A stretch of DNA of 64,000 nt from Bradyrhizobium icense (GTDB lineage Bacteria; Pseudomonadota; Alphaproteobacteria; Rhizobiales; Xanthobacteraceae), in the NCBI RefSeq assembly GCF_001693385.1, contig NZ_CP016428.1:1612001-1676000 (forward strand), read 5' to 3'. The position numbers and the translations under genes were made by a program. Shown here in pieces: positions 8,751 through 16,888 of this stretch. Each line of letters opens with the position of its first letter. The first letter of the stretch is position 1. Below the pieces are notes generated by a model. The model did no database searches. It saw only the letters and a list, made by a program, of their open reading frames with translations, and was not told the origin of the DNA.

Positions 8751-8782
8751 CGGGCATATAGTCCCTAGAGACTATATGCCCG
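8751..8782 (+). promoter_or_regulatory. 13-bp perfect inverted repeat abutting the XRE gene start
   Basis: CGGGCATATAGTC (8751-8763) and GACTATATGCCCG (8770-8782) are exact inverted copies separated by six bases. The palindrome ends one base before an ATG of the helix-turn-helix gene. Its symmetry and position suit an operator for self-repression by that small regulator. An mRNA hairpin that hides the start is the alternative. Confidence 0.6.
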
Positions 8783-9010
8783 ATGAGGCCCAATCGTTCA
8801 ATGATCGATTGGCCCAAAATTGTCGGCAGAAATGTCCGCCGGCTTCGGCGTCAAAGGGGGTTTACCCAGGAGCAATTGGCTTTCGAGGCCGAACTGGACC
8901 TGACCTATATTGGTGGAATCGAAAGGGGAAAACGCAATCCGAGCCTTTTGGTTATGGCAAGGATCGCCGAAGCTCTATCCGTTTCCCTACCCAAGCTGCT
9001 CGCTGATTAG
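8783..9010 (+). CDS. XRE-family helix-turn-helix regulator
   Basis: A 75-aa protein that is almost entirely one HTH_XRE domain: GRNVRRLRRQRGFTQEQLAF, then the recognition-helix region TYIGGIERGKRNPSL and the hydrophobic end MARIAEALSVSLPKLL. Two starts are possible: ATG 8783, directly after the palindrome and without a ribosome binding site, or ATG 8801 (MIDWPKIVGRN) with GAGG 12 nt upstream; the latter would still contain the whole domain. Likely an autoregulated repressor. No toxin partner is obvious beside it. Confidence 0.8.
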   Translation: MRPNRSMIDWPKIVGRNVRRLRRQRGFTQEQLAFEAELDLTYIGGIERGKRNPSLLVMARIAEALSVSLPKLLAD

Positions 9011-9029
9011 CCTGGTCTCTTTTTCTTAT

Positions 9030-9359
9030 CTAGTACTCTTCCGCCAGCATCAGTGTGATCACACGCTCGGTGACTTTGGGATTAGCGGGATCCGGCGAGT
9101 GGTATTGCAAAGTTTTGTCGTAGTAGTCGATTTTGAACATGAGAGCATGCCCGTCGATTTCGAACACGCCCATGTCATGTTCCTGATGCGGATCGTTGGC
9201 ATGGTGAAAGTCGTCAAAGGCCGCCAGAGTTTTGACCGCACGCTCTACGAAGCTTTGGCCAAGGGCGGCGACGCCGGGCGTCATGACCGCGCCGCCTCCG
9301 ATCAAGTGCTTCCTGAGGTCGTCGTTGAGCGAGCGAATGAGATCCGTGTCGTGAGACAT
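9030..9359 (-). CDS. DUF3768 domain protein
   Basis: A 109-aa protein matching DUF3768 along its length: IRSLNDDLRK near the N-terminus, FDDFHHANDPHQEHDMG in the middle, then FKIDYYDKTL and the ending VITLMLAEEY. The family is common on accessory DNA of rhizobia; its biochemical role is unknown to me. It converges on the XRE gene with 19 nt between. Confidence 0.82.
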   Translation of the reverse strand: MSHDTDLIRSLNDDLRKHLIGGGAVMTPGVAALGQSFVERAVKTLAAFDDFHHANDPHQEHDMGVFEIDGHALMFKIDYYDKTLQYHSPDPANPKVTERVITLMLAEEY

Positions 9360-9435
9360 GGTTGTTTCCTATATTTGCGATGTCGGGGAATGAAGGAATG
9401 GGTGGCGCGAGATGTCCGAGCCACCCGAACTTGAC

Positions 9436-9981
9436 TTACTCAGAGCTCAGGTAGGGCAGGGCGACCGCCCGAAAGTGGCACTGAAATGCCGGGTACCTCG
9501 AGAAGTCGCGATACTTCAGCGTGAGAGTTTCGCCGTCTCGGGCCAGGACGAGGCTTTCCCACCAGCCATCGCGTGGCCCCTCGTGATAGAGAACGAGATG
9601 CCCTTCCGCGATATCGTCCCAACTGCGAGGTGGCCTTGCAGCTGGCGTTTCCGTTACGGCAGGGCCCGGATTCGACTTCGCGGCCAACGAGGCCGGTGTA
9701 GCAGCAGCCTGGATCTGATCGAAGAGGTCTCGCTTAATGTACGGAATGAACGCTTTGCCTTGCGCGTGCAGCCGTCCCACAGGGATCTTTTTCAAGATGT
9801 CGGCGATCGCCTGTTTGTCACCAGGGCAGACCGAGAGCTTTAGTGACTTGGCTGCTCTGGTCGCTACCGCGGCGTGCTTTTTAGCGAACCGCCCTGCCTT
9901 GGGTTTGCCGGCGGTGTCGAGGCCGAAGACAATCAGCTCTCTTTTCGGGCCGGACGGAGGTTGTCCTGCAGACTTTGTCAT
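9436..9981 (-). CDS. Hypothetical protein, 181 aa
   Basis: Starts at ATG 9981 (MTKSAGQPPSGPKREL) preceded by GGGAGG with suitable spacing. The first 75 residues are basic (KPKAGRFAKKHAAVATRAAK), a Pro/Ala linker follows, and the C-terminal part (RSWDDIAEGHLVLYHEGPRDGWWE onward) looks like a small beta domain. Its ATG shares one base with the TGA of a 37-codon ORF just upstream, suggesting translational coupling. No known family recognised. Confidence 0.6.
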   Translation of the reverse strand: MTKSAGQPPSGPKRELIVFGLDTAGKPKAGRFAKKHAAVATRAAKSLKLSVCPGDKQAIADILKKIPVGRLHAQGKAFIPYIKRDLFDQIQAAATPASLAAKSNPGPAVTETPAARPPRSWDDIAEGHLVLYHEGPRDGWWESLVLARDGETLTLKYRDFSRYPAFQCHFRAVALPYLSSE

Positions 9982-10094
9982 CAAAGCCTCCCAGAAAAGC
10001 AGAAGGGCCCCGATTGGGGCCCTTGCTGGGGAGATGCGTTCTTGCAGTTCAATTTAGGGCCGCCTGACGGCGTCGCTAAGATGGTCATTTCCAT
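9981..10094 (-). CDS. Possible 37-aa leader ORF coupled to the downstream gene
   Basis: ATG at 10094 behind GGAGAA opens a 37-codon frame (MEMTILATPSGGPKLNC...) whose TGA shares an A with the next gene's ATG. A perfect hairpin is embedded in its 3' third. The arrangement fits a leader peptide or a coupled small gene. Coding status rests only on the ribosome binding site and the coupling. Confidence 0.35.
   Translation of the reverse strand: MEMTILATPSGGPKLNCKNASPQQGPQSGPFCFSGRL
10003..10024 (-). promoter_or_regulatory. Strong hairpin between leader ORF and downstream start
   Basis: AAGGGCCCC (10003-10011) pairs perfectly with GGGGCCCTT (10016-10024) across GATT. It lies about 20 nt before the start of the 181-aa gene, inside the 37-codon ORF. 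On the minus strand the following bases (CTGCTTTTCTGG) hold a short T run, so it may attenuate transcription or be opened by ribosomes translating the leader. Confidence 0.5.
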
Positions 10095-10108
10095 TTCTCC
10101 TTAAGTCG

Positions 10109-10130
10109 CTTGAGAGTAAGCACTCTCAAG
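10109..10130. promoter_or_regulatory. 9-bp inverted repeat upstream of the leader ORF
   Basis: CTTGAGAGT (10109-10117) and ACTCTCAAG (10122-10130) are exact inverted copies with a four-base centre. They sit 15 bases upstream of the leader ORF start, in the probable promoter of the 10094-9436 unit, with an AT-rich flank (TAAAATATA). A repressor operator is the simplest reading. Confidence 0.45.
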
Positions 10131-10161
10131 TAAAATATAGCACAAAGGCCATAAATATCAA

Positions 10162-11181
10162 TTAAATCAATACTTTACGTCGAACTAAGATGCTTTGTCT
10201 TGCTTGCGATTTGCTGATATTGTTGCTATTTCGTCTGCAAATACTGTAAATATCGCAAGTATTGTTAGTGCAATACTGTGTATCATTAGTATTATTGGCG
10301 TTGCAGATGTCTAGTTCGTCGGCCGCGCAGTAACGCCAAAGTGCATGTTGAATAAGACGCGGAAAATTCTGCGGAAAGCCGTTGTTGAAAGCGCGAGCAT
10401 CAATGCATTCGGCTGCACGGCGCAAAATCTCGGAGCAGCCGCCGTGCTGATAGCATTTCGGGCCGTAGACGTGAGCGGCTTCGAACGCGGCCAAGATGCC
10501 TGTCCGTTTCAGAAAGTTGTGCACGAGTGTGTCGACGACGATCATCTGGCTGCCAATGTCGAACCATCGCGGCCGGTTGGCGCGGTCGGCCATCAACACG
10601 GTTGACAGGCTCATCGCCAGGACCTTGTCCGACACCCCGAAAATATGCCGCATCGGCCCAATCAGGGCTTCCTGGCTTGCACGGCAATCTGCAGTGCCGG
10701 TCTCCTCAAGGCGTTCGTCTATCCAGCCAACCAGGTCGGATTTTGTCTGGTCACGTATGAACAGATAGAGGCTGAATGCTGTTTGGTTCAGTCGACCATT
10801 GCGCAAGGGGTGACTCGGTAAGGGGCAACTCGCCAAGTGATTGGGTTGAGAGCACGACTTGCTCGTCTTGTCGTAGCGACATCCTTCGAATGTCCAATAG
10901 CTCGGAAGGAGAGGGCAGGTTGGCTGAGCGGCAAGCTGGGATTTGATTTTGCGCCAAGTCGCGTTGCCATTCGACTCGATGAAGGAATACGCAACATTGT
11001 CCGAGATCCCTTGAAAGCTAAAGCTGTCCATCATCCAGTCGAACAGACCTGCCGTGCTGTTCATTCGTAGTGCCAACACTAACCGGGGGTCGATTGAGCT
11101 TGGGCCGTCAACTGAGCGAACAAAGTCTGGATCGACGCTGACCGCGCAAACGGAGTTGATAAGGCCGACCGCAAATGCCAT
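10162..11181 (-). CDS. Conserved hypothetical, Cys-rich, possibly Fe-S HhH-glycosylase-like
   Basis: A 339-aa product. It has a Cys-rich middle (PTCPLLPSYWTFEGCRYD, then CSQPNHLASCPLPSHPLRNG), a long helical segment (GVSDKVLAMSLSTVLMADR; RWFDIGSQMIVVDTLVHNF) and a C-terminal Cys group with spacing C-x10-C-x4-C-x5-C. The helical part plus a terminal four-Cys group recalls helix-hairpin-helix DNA glycosylases with an Fe-S cluster, though the spacing differs from EndoIII/MutY. I recall similar proteins in other alphaproteobacteria without an assigned role. It is 47 nt from the end of the recombinase gene on the same strand. Confidence 0.6.
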   Translation of the reverse strand: MAFAVGLINSVCAVSVDPDFVRSVDGPSSIDPRLVLALRMNSTAGLFDWMMDSFSFQGISDNVAYSFIESNGNATWRKIKSQLAAQPTCPLLPSYWTFEGCRYDKTSKSCSQPNHLASCPLPSHPLRNGRLNQTAFSLYLFIRDQTKSDLVGWIDERLEETGTADCRASQEALIGPMRHIFGVSDKVLAMSLSTVLMADRANRPRWFDIGSQMIVVDTLVHNFLKRTGILAAFEAAHVYGPKCYQHGGCSEILRRAAECIDARAFNNGFPQNFPRLIQHALWRYCAADELDICNANNTNDTQYCTNNTCDIYSICRRNSNNISKSQARQSILVRRKVLI

Positions 11182-11228
11182 CGGATCACTTTGCGTGCGC
11201 CCGTCGCGTCCTCGCTTCAGTGATTTGA

Positions 11229-11804
11229 CTATATGAGCGATACCAACCTCCGTTGGGCGTCGCTGTCGCCGTCGATGTATCTTTGCGTCGTCTGAATTGA
11301 TCGATGGCCGGCCAAGAGCTGCACGTCCCTCAAGGAGCCGCCTGCCTTGTGAACGAGCCGTGCGGCTCGCGTAATGAAGGTTCGCCGCCCCGAGTGAGAC
11401 GAGCAGCCACTGAGGCCAGTCGCTTGGAATGCCCGATTGAACCAGACCACGATGCTGAGTGGGGTCATCGACCCGCCACGCTCAGATCGCACGATTGGCC
11501 CGCTTCCTGGAGACGACGGTCGTAAAGCAATTAGCGCTTGTCGTAAATCTTCTTGGACCGGGATGCGGCGGCCGTGCCTCTTTTTGGCGACGCTATCCCG
11601 TACGTCTATCGTCGAACCGATCTCGCCTTCGGCGCCTTCGATCATCTCCCAAGTCAGCTTGGCAATCTCAGCTGCGCGCAAGCCAGCTTTCAGCGACAGC
11701 AAGACAATAACGCGGTTTCTATCCGGGTGCCGAGTCGTGTCGGCGAAGAAGAGTAAATCTTGCGCCGCTTGGTCAGAAAGTATCTTTGCCTGCTTCCCTG
11801 CCAT
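11229..11804 (-). CDS. Short tyrosine recombinase, catalytic domain only (FimB-like size)
   Basis: Start chosen at 11804 (MAGKQAKILSDQAAQDLLFF); 191 aa. All catalytic boxes are present: Arg in LKAGLRAAE, Lys in VAKKRHGRR, HxGRR in SSHSGRRTF, His in LLAGHRSIQ and the nucleophile Tyr in TQRYIDGD. The SAM-like DNA-binding domain of ordinary integrases is missing, so its size resembles FimB/FimE-type invertases. A half copy of a palindrome repeated across the next 15 kb lies about 60 bp upstream of its start, and the gene points away from that array. It is a good candidate to act on those sites; this is inference. Confidence 0.88.
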   Translation of the reverse strand: MAGKQAKILSDQAAQDLLFFADTTRHPDRNRVIVLLSLKAGLRAAEIAKLTWEMIEGAEGEIGSTIDVRDSVAKKRHGRRIPVQEDLRQALIALRPSSPGSGPIVRSERGGSMTPLSIVVWFNRAFQATGLSGCSSHSGRRTFITRAARLVHKAGGSLRDVQLLAGHRSIQTTQRYIDGDSDAQRRLVSLI

Positions 11805-11864
11805 CTCGATCAAGCCGAATGCCAGATTCTAGCAGCTCGGCCGGTCGCCGCAACAGAATATATG

Positions 11865-11874
11865 CTTATCAGTT
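11865..11874 (+). repeat. Half-site of the 34-bp palindrome family
   Basis: CTTATCAGTT here equals the right arm of the palindromes at 12844, 13798, 15396, 26283 and 46166. The left arm expected 24 bp upstream is not recognisable. It lies 60 bp from the start of the catalytic-only recombinase. The remainder of 11814-12074 holds no convincing gene. Confidence 0.5.
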
Positions 11875-12074
11875 TGCTCGGAGCACAAGCGCTCGCGAAG
11901 AGATCGGTGAAGACGGATTAAAATTTTCGTTTCTCAGCCGGCCGATGCTGCGAACGCCAGCCGTCTGATTAAAGAGCCAGCGTAGCCGTTGGAGATTTTC
12001 CAATCTTGTAAATGAGCAATGCGGCAATGAATGCCGCATCACGCAAACGTTGGAGAGTCAGATGAAATCAAAAA

Positions 12075-12254
12075 ATGCGCGTTGAGAGCAATCGAAAGAT
12101 GATTTCCGGTTTGAAGGGCCTTCTCCGGAGGGCCGAGATATCCTTTGCAGAGACATTCTTCGTCGAAAATGCGCAGATGTTCTTAGATATTGGTGAGCGG
12201 TCAAACCAATTGATTAGCGACCTGAGGGAAATTCAGTACTTCTCCGTAGAGTGA
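12075..12254 (+). CDS. Small hypothetical protein, 51-59 aa, first of an overlapping operon
   Basis: ATG at 12075 or, in the same frame, ATG at 12099 (MISGLKGLLRRAEISFAE). Acidic and helical. Its TGA overlaps the next gene's GTG by four bases (GTGA), typical of co-translated genes. No family recognised. GGAGAG at about 12051 is somewhat far from either start, so the exact start is open. Confidence 0.5.
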   Translation: MRVESNRKMISGLKGLLRRAEISFAETFFVENAQMFLDIGERSNQLISDLREIQYFSVE

Positions 12255-12475
12255 GAGACGGTGAGATCGTTCCAGCTGAGCGCCGTAGGATGAAGCGGCA
12301 ACTTAACCGCATAGTCGAGTTAAGCGAGGCTAACAAAGCAAGCGCCGCAATCGATCTGGCCCGCCTTGAACGCCTCCTGATGCTCCTAGAAACCGAATGC
12401 GCCGCAGTAGCGCCGTCGTTCCGTATTGTCAGAAGTATCAATCAGTACCCCGGATTTTCGGCGGAGGCAAAGTGA
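12251..12475 (+). CDS. Small hypothetical protein, 74 aa
   Basis: GTG start overlapping the previous stop by four bases. A helical, charged protein (MRDGEIVPAERRRMKRQLNR, then LARLERLLMLLETEC). No motif recognised. The next gene starts one base after its stop. A chaperone-like or phage-type accessory role is possible but not shown. Confidence 0.5.
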   Translation: MRDGEIVPAERRRMKRQLNRIVELSEANKASAAIDLARLERLLMLLETECAAVAPSFRIVRSINQYPGFSAEAK

Positions 12476-12476
12476 G

Positions 12477-12860
12477 ATGCGGACCGTGCAGGAAATTGAC
12501 GGAGCGCCCTCTGTGAAAGAGCTGAGGCGATTGTCGAGGATCGCCAATGATGGTTTTTTACTGGGATGGCTGGTCGAATTACAAGATTCCCTTGCAACTC
12601 AAAGTGAGTCTATTTGTCGGGCTTACTCTCGTTTGGACGAGTTGAAGGGCTTGCTTGCCTCCGGGCGACCGACCAAAGCCGAGCGATGTGAAATGGCTTC
12701 GATCCTACGACGTGTCATCGCGTTCAATAATAGGTCTGAACGAGAGAAGGAAGCGTTTGACGCGGTGGGCCTTGGAAGCTGTGCAAATGCGCCGCAGATG
12801 GCCATGGCGGATGTGAAAAGAGCGCTGCAACGGTGCGTCGGTCAACTGATAAGCAAATGA
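12477..12860 (+). CDS. Hypothetical protein, 127 aa
   Basis: Start at ATG 12477 (MRTVQEIDGAPSVKEL), one base after the previous stop; an upstream in-frame start at 12426 would overlap that gene. Mostly helical, with RLDELKGLLASGRPTKAER and a basic end. Its last codons (LISK) and stop lie inside a perfect inverted repeat that is also copy 1 of the 34-bp palindrome family. No family recognised. Confidence 0.55.
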   Translation: MRTVQEIDGAPSVKELRRLSRIANDGFLLGWLVELQDSLATQSESICRAYSRLDELKGLLASGRPTKAERCEMASILRRVIAFNNRSEREKEAFDAVGLGSCANAPQMAMADVKRALQRCVGQLISK

Positions 12861-12877
12861 GTATTTGCTTATCCGTT
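12844..12877. repeat. 34-bp palindrome, copy 1
   Basis: Left arm AACTGATAAG, 14-bp centre, right arm CTTATCCGTT (9 of 10 matching the consensus arm). Here the centre is also symmetrical (CAAAT/ATTTG), so the copy reads as two 13-bp arms around an 8-bp spacer, the geometry of a simple tyrosine-recombinase core site such as lox. It overlaps the stop codon of the 127-aa gene. Confidence 0.65.
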
Positions 12878-13046
12878 ACGTTTGCCCCGCAAGATCCCGT
12901 CGGGCCGGGAGCGGTCTATCCGAGCTTCAGCGAAGAGAATGGCTGTCTCGCCAGCGCGATCTCTGTCGCTCATTCCAATAAAACAAATCTTGTAAATGAA
13001 GTCGTGATCGCAATCGGCGGCTCACTATTACTTACAGGAGACACGT

Positions 13047-13673
13047 ATGAAGCGAATATTCGTCGACGCATTTACCTTTGAAGTCGCTCGAGCTCTCGAT
13101 AGAGATTTGTCTGAAAGATTCGGTGACGAATTTGCTGCAACATCAGAGCAGCAGCGATTGGTCGCAGTACTCCTCGCCTTAACGGATTGGGGCTTTCTCG
13201 CCCATGATGATCAGAGACGAGAAGCATCGTTTTGCTTCGGCCCAGTAGCCAAGCCGCTTGGAGCTGCCGTTCCGGACGAAAGGTTGATCGAACTTGCGAC
13301 GCATAAAATCCTCATCGTGCTGACAACGTCGGAAATGCGGCGTTCAATCGGATTGTCGAAGCAATATTGTGCGGACCTAGACGTAGACGTAATTGAGCAA
13401 AGTTGGAAAGGGGTGGGGGCAATAATCGACTTGATTGTGGAAGGAAGCCTTCGCTTAATGGGTCCAGCATCCAAAGGTGGATTGATCGCTGAGCATCTCA
13501 CTCGGTCCATACCAGGACAAAAATGTTACGTGTGGTTCTCGCTAGGCAACAGAGCATGCGAGGAGCCGATCATGGTGGACCTCGCAGAACCCTTGATCTT
13601 CGAGGGACACCATCGATTTCCGGTAAAGGCCAACGGGCAACTCTTTGTAACCCTAGGATCTCCGACGCCTTGA
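13047..13673 (+). CDS. Hypothetical protein, 208 aa
   Basis: Starts at ATG 13047 behind AGGAGA with good spacing (MKRIFVDAFTFEVARALDRD). It reads as a globular mixed alpha/beta protein, with hydrophobic stretches HKILIVLTTSEM and KGVGAIIDLIVEGSLRLMG. No catalytic motif recognised. It is the only gene between palindrome copies 1 and 2, and a strong hairpin follows its stop. Confidence 0.6.
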   Translation: MKRIFVDAFTFEVARALDRDLSERFGDEFAATSEQQRLVAVLLALTDWGFLAHDDQRREASFCFGPVAKPLGAAVPDERLIELATHKILIVLTTSEMRRSIGLSKQYCADLDVDVIEQSWKGVGAIIDLIVEGSLRLMGPASKGGLIAEHLTRSIPGQKCYVWFSLGNRACEEPIMVDLAEPLIFEGHHRFPVKANGQLFVTLGSPTP

Positions 13674-13713
13674 TTCGGAAACGATGACCTGCAGATTACC
13701 TCTTACTAGTGCG

Positions 13714-13745
13714 AAGTGACCGCGGACCGTGGCCCGCGGTCACTT
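13714..13745 (+). terminator. 12-bp stem hairpin, probable terminator
   Basis: AAGTGACCGCGG (13714-13725) pairs perfectly with CCGCGGTCACTT (13734-13745) over an 8-base loop, 41 nt after the stop of the 208-aa gene. There is no strong T run, so termination efficiency is uncertain, but the stem is very stable. Confidence 0.6.
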
Positions 13746-13797
13746 ACCATCTCGTACACTGGAAATGCATCGCGACAGCAACAGGGTGTCATCTAGC

Positions 13798-13831
13798 ATC
13801 TCGTAAGGTTTTCACAGAAGGCTTATCAGTC
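13798..13831. repeat. 34-bp palindrome, copy 2
   Basis: Right arm CTTATCAGTC (9 of 10) with a degenerate left arm ATCTCGTAAG (7 of 10) and the same 14-bp centre length. The right flank continues as GCAGACTGGGTACATTTTGA, closely matching the right flank of copy 4 (GCGACTGGGTAAATTTCTGA). This extended similarity argues against chance. Confidence 0.6.
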
Positions 13832-14042
13832 GCAGACTGGGTACATTTTGAGAGTTTGAAACAGCGCGTCGAACGACCAGTCGATGCCAGCTCTTTCGAA
13901 TTAGCGGGAGGAAGTCTTTGGCCCGAAAAACGTCCGATCAGCCCAAAGCACAATGCTTAGTAGGTCCGAGAAAATGATCTTGTAAATCCCGTTTGACAAC
14001 CCACGTTCTCACAGGTTGATACGCTTTAAGCGCTGCATTAAC

Positions 14043-15248
14043 ATGGTCAAACCCGATCCTTACGCCGATGATCCATTTTTCAGGCGTGTTTTTGATGGCG
14101 ACTGGAATGCCTGTCTCGGCCGCCAGGGACACGAGGAGAACTAGCTCGACGGCTATATCGAGGCCGCGATCGAGCTGGTCGATGCGATCATCGAGAAGAA
14201 ACTGTTCGCGAAACGCGACACGCTTGTGCTGCCCATCCTCTACAACGCGCGGCACGCGATCGAGCTGGCGCTGAAGTTCACGACTGATCGTCTGCTCGAA
14301 GCCGGCCTGTTGAAGAATGATGGGATCAAGCGGGATCACAACATCCGGATATACTGGGAACGGCTGCATGGAGCGGATGTCGGCGATGAGAAGCTGCGGA
14401 CTGTGATAGCTGCGCTGAAGCCATTCGTCGACAGCGTTTCTCGCATCGATGCCGATGGCCAAGAGCTGCGGTACCACCGCAACCGTGACGATGACCCCAG
14501 CCTTTCGGAATATTCGACAGCCAATCTGAAGCTGATCCAGCATAGCCCTCGTGAACTGGAGAAAGTGCTCAGCGATCTAAAGTACCGCAGCGTGGAGTTT
14601 GTTGACGAATGGAGGACGGGAGCGTGCACGGCGCGTTGCTCAAGGCGCGACCTGTTCGAGATCGCGCGCATGATGCCACCCCGAAAAGATTGGTCAACGC
14701 AGGCTTTCGACGATCAGAAAGAGAAAGTGAAGGCGCGATACCAGCTCAGCAATAAGCAATTCTCGAACGCGCTGAATGCGATCCAAGGAAACCGTGAGAT
14801 GGCTGCCGTTCTTGGCATCGAGAACGGCCTACTCCATCTCACGGACGATGAGGTGGTGTGGGTCGTTGAACAGTGGCGTCGTATACATCCTGTTCGTGAC
14901 GTAAGCGAAGACGGGGGCATCGGTGTGGACTATTTCGACACCAGCCGTTTCGAAGGCATGAAGGAACGCCTTGCCCTTTACGCCCAAGTCATTAACGCGA
15001 TCAAAGACCGGCTTTCGGCGGATGCGCTCGCCGATTTGGAGGCCATCTTCTACCTTGAACGAGATCGCATCTTCACCGAGTACTACGCTTGGCAGGTCGA
15101 TCAGGTCCGCAAGGAGCATGCTGCGACCAACGACCCAGAGCAGGAAATCCGGCATCTCGTCGAGAAGACCAACCTTTTACATTGCCTGCAGCAGGGGACG
15201 GCGAAACTGGGCCGGTTGGCCTTGGCCGAGCGGCTGAAGGCGCTTTAG
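14043..15248 (+). pseudogene. 401-codon gene interrupted by one in-frame amber codon
   Basis: From ATG 14043 the frame reads MVKPDPYADDPFFRRVFDGD to EEN, meets TAG at 14142-14144, then continues open for 367 codons (LDGYIEAAIELVDAIIEKKL, LPILYNARHAIELALKFTTD, ending LALAERLKAL). Changing TAG to a Tyr codon would give one 401-aa protein. The HEPN-like helical look of the region around YNARHAIELALKF is only an impression. No ribosome binding site is clear at 14043, so a shorter protein starting near 14224 (GTG/CTG) remains possible. It is the only gene between palindrome copies 2 and 3. Confidence 0.6.
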
Positions 15249-15928
15249 CAAGCCGCGTAGCGCGTCATATGGCAGCTTTCGCCGACGACTTTCCTGCGCG
15301 GGAAGAGCCTATGCGAACGATCGGAAAGGTGTCTTGCCGCGGAGGACTACATCAGCTCCAGCATGACGAACATTGAGCAATATGGTCCGTAGTTCAACTG
15401 ATAAGAAAATTAAGAAAAGCTCGTCAGTTCGGAGTGTTGCTGGCTCAAGCTTGGCGGTATGCGGCAATTCGTTTGCGAAAGTCGGTGTTACGGGAAGTCA
15501 CGGGGGACGATTACGCCGCCAGCCAGGCTGGTTGTGCCGCCAAGGCGCGAGTGCCCAGAAGCAGCAACGGCCTCTGTCTCTCGTGCCATCGCTTAAGCCG
15601 ATCCGGGCACCCCTGTGGTCACCGGGAGAACGGACCCCCAGGCGTGCGCTCCCGGCCGGACTTTAGCTCCCGCCCGGAGCCGATTGGCTTTCCTTGCTTT
15701 ACCGTGGCGGTGCCATAGCAGTTTTTGCGGTAGTTTGCAGAGCCTCCGGTAAACCGGTCTCGCCGCGCACTTGCACGTCAAGATTGACGTGGCGGAGTAG
15801 CTGCGCAAAATCGTGTGTCGGTATTTGCGATTTTCTGGACCAGATCGAGGTCATCCAAATTGCTATGTTCGTATGGCAGCCTGAATTTCAGGAAATTATT
15901 GCCTCCGCCGAGGTTTCGGGGCGGGGGA
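15249..15928. other. 680-bp stretch without a convincing gene
   Basis: Contains palindrome copy 3 and short open frames with no ribosome binding sites or recognisable motifs. The right half is G+C-rich and probably carries the promoter of the downstream DUF1311-like gene. Confidence 0.4.
15396..15429. repeat. 34-bp palindrome, copy 3
   Basis: Left arm AACTGATAAG is exact; right arm CTCGTCAGTT matches 8 of 10; centre AAAATTAAGAAAAG is 14 bp. It lies about 150 bp after the amber-interrupted gene and marks the left edge of the kinase/phosphatase/ATPase block. Confidence 0.6.
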
Positions 15929-16882
15929 ATGGCCGTCATCGCGTGTTTTGCCCTCGCAGCGACAGCTGCCGCTCAAGACGCGGGGAGGGTCGCCCGCTGC
16001 GTAGCTATCCAGGATGTCGATGAACGAATTGAGTGCCTGGAGGGAGGGGGCAGCGCTCCCGAGGTATCCACACCTGGCCGATCAAGAGTCCCCCAGGTTG
16101 GGCCGAGTTTCGACTGCCGAATGGCGACAGCGTCAATCGAGCGGGCGATCTGCGGAGACGCGGTTCTTTCGGAGTGGGACCTGCGGATGGGCCAGCAGTA
16201 TCAGCAAGCTCTCCGGCTCAGGAAGCCGGCCGATCGCCAGTCCCTCATCGACAGTCAACGGTCGTGGATACAACAAAGAAACACGGGGTGTGGCGCGGTA
16301 GCCGGCAATGCTGTCTGGTCTTGCGTGCTTGAAGCGACGAAACAGCGCATCGCCGCTCTATCTGAGGCGCCGCCCTTAAGCCTCGACCCTACGCCGACAA
16401 CCTCACCGTCCCCATTGCCCAAGTCGCAAGCCAGAGCGCAGAACGCACCACCTGTTACCTCACCGGCTGCTGCGCCAAAAACCTCTGATGCTACGCTAGC
16501 GCCGAAGCCAAACCCGCCTGAGTCGACAAGCGGCACAAATCCGCTGCTAGTGCTCATTTTCATCGTTGGCGCCATTGCCGGCGCGATCGCCGTCTATAAC
16601 AACATCCGACGCCGGGAAGAGGAGCAACGACGTGCGGCCGAACGTCAGCGCCTGGTTGCAAAATATGGCGCCGAGATCGCCGACCGAATTCTAGCGAGGG
16701 TCGTTTGGCAGGGAATGACGGAGGAGCAATTGCTGGAGTCCCGCGGCCTTCCCGCCGACAAGGACTACGAAGTCAGAAAGTCTGTCTCCAAAGAGACTTG
16801 GAAGTACGGCCAAACCGGGAAAAACCGGTTCAGCAACCGCATCTTCCTCGAAAACGGCATTGTTACCGGTTGGAAAGAGTAA
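15929..16882 (+). CDS. Exported/membrane protein with DUF1311 (LprI-like) and BamE-like domains
   Basis: Start set at 15929 (MAVIACFALAATAAAQDAGR), which begins a signal peptide and follows GCGGGGGA; a longer frame upstream is less likely. In 317 aa: signal peptide to about residue 16; a DUF1311-type domain with paired Cys (FDCRMATASIERAICGD, then DSQRSWIQQRNTGC); a long Pro/Ser/Ala linker; a transmembrane helix (PLLVLIFIVGAIAGAIAVY); a charged helix (REEEQRRAAERQ); and a C-terminal domain around VWQGMTEEQLLESRGLP with KTGKNRF-like turns, resembling SmpA/BamE folds. It faces the TerY-P kinase gene, 6 nt away at the 3' ends. Confidence 0.72.
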   Translation: MAVIACFALAATAAAQDAGRVARCVAIQDVDERIECLEGGGSAPEVSTPGRSRVPQVGPSFDCRMATASIERAICGDAVLSEWDLRMGQQYQQALRLRKPADRQSLIDSQRSWIQQRNTGCGAVAGNAVWSCVLEATKQRIAALSEAPPLSLDPTPTTSPSPLPKSQARAQNAPPVTSPAAAPKTSDATLAPKPNPPESTSGTNPLLVLIFIVGAIAGAIAVYNNIRRREEEQRRAAERQRLVAKYGAEIADRILARVVWQGMTEEQLLESRGLPADKDYEVRKSVSKETWKYGQTGKNRFSNRIFLENGIVTGWKE

Positions 16883-16888
16883 GCGGCC

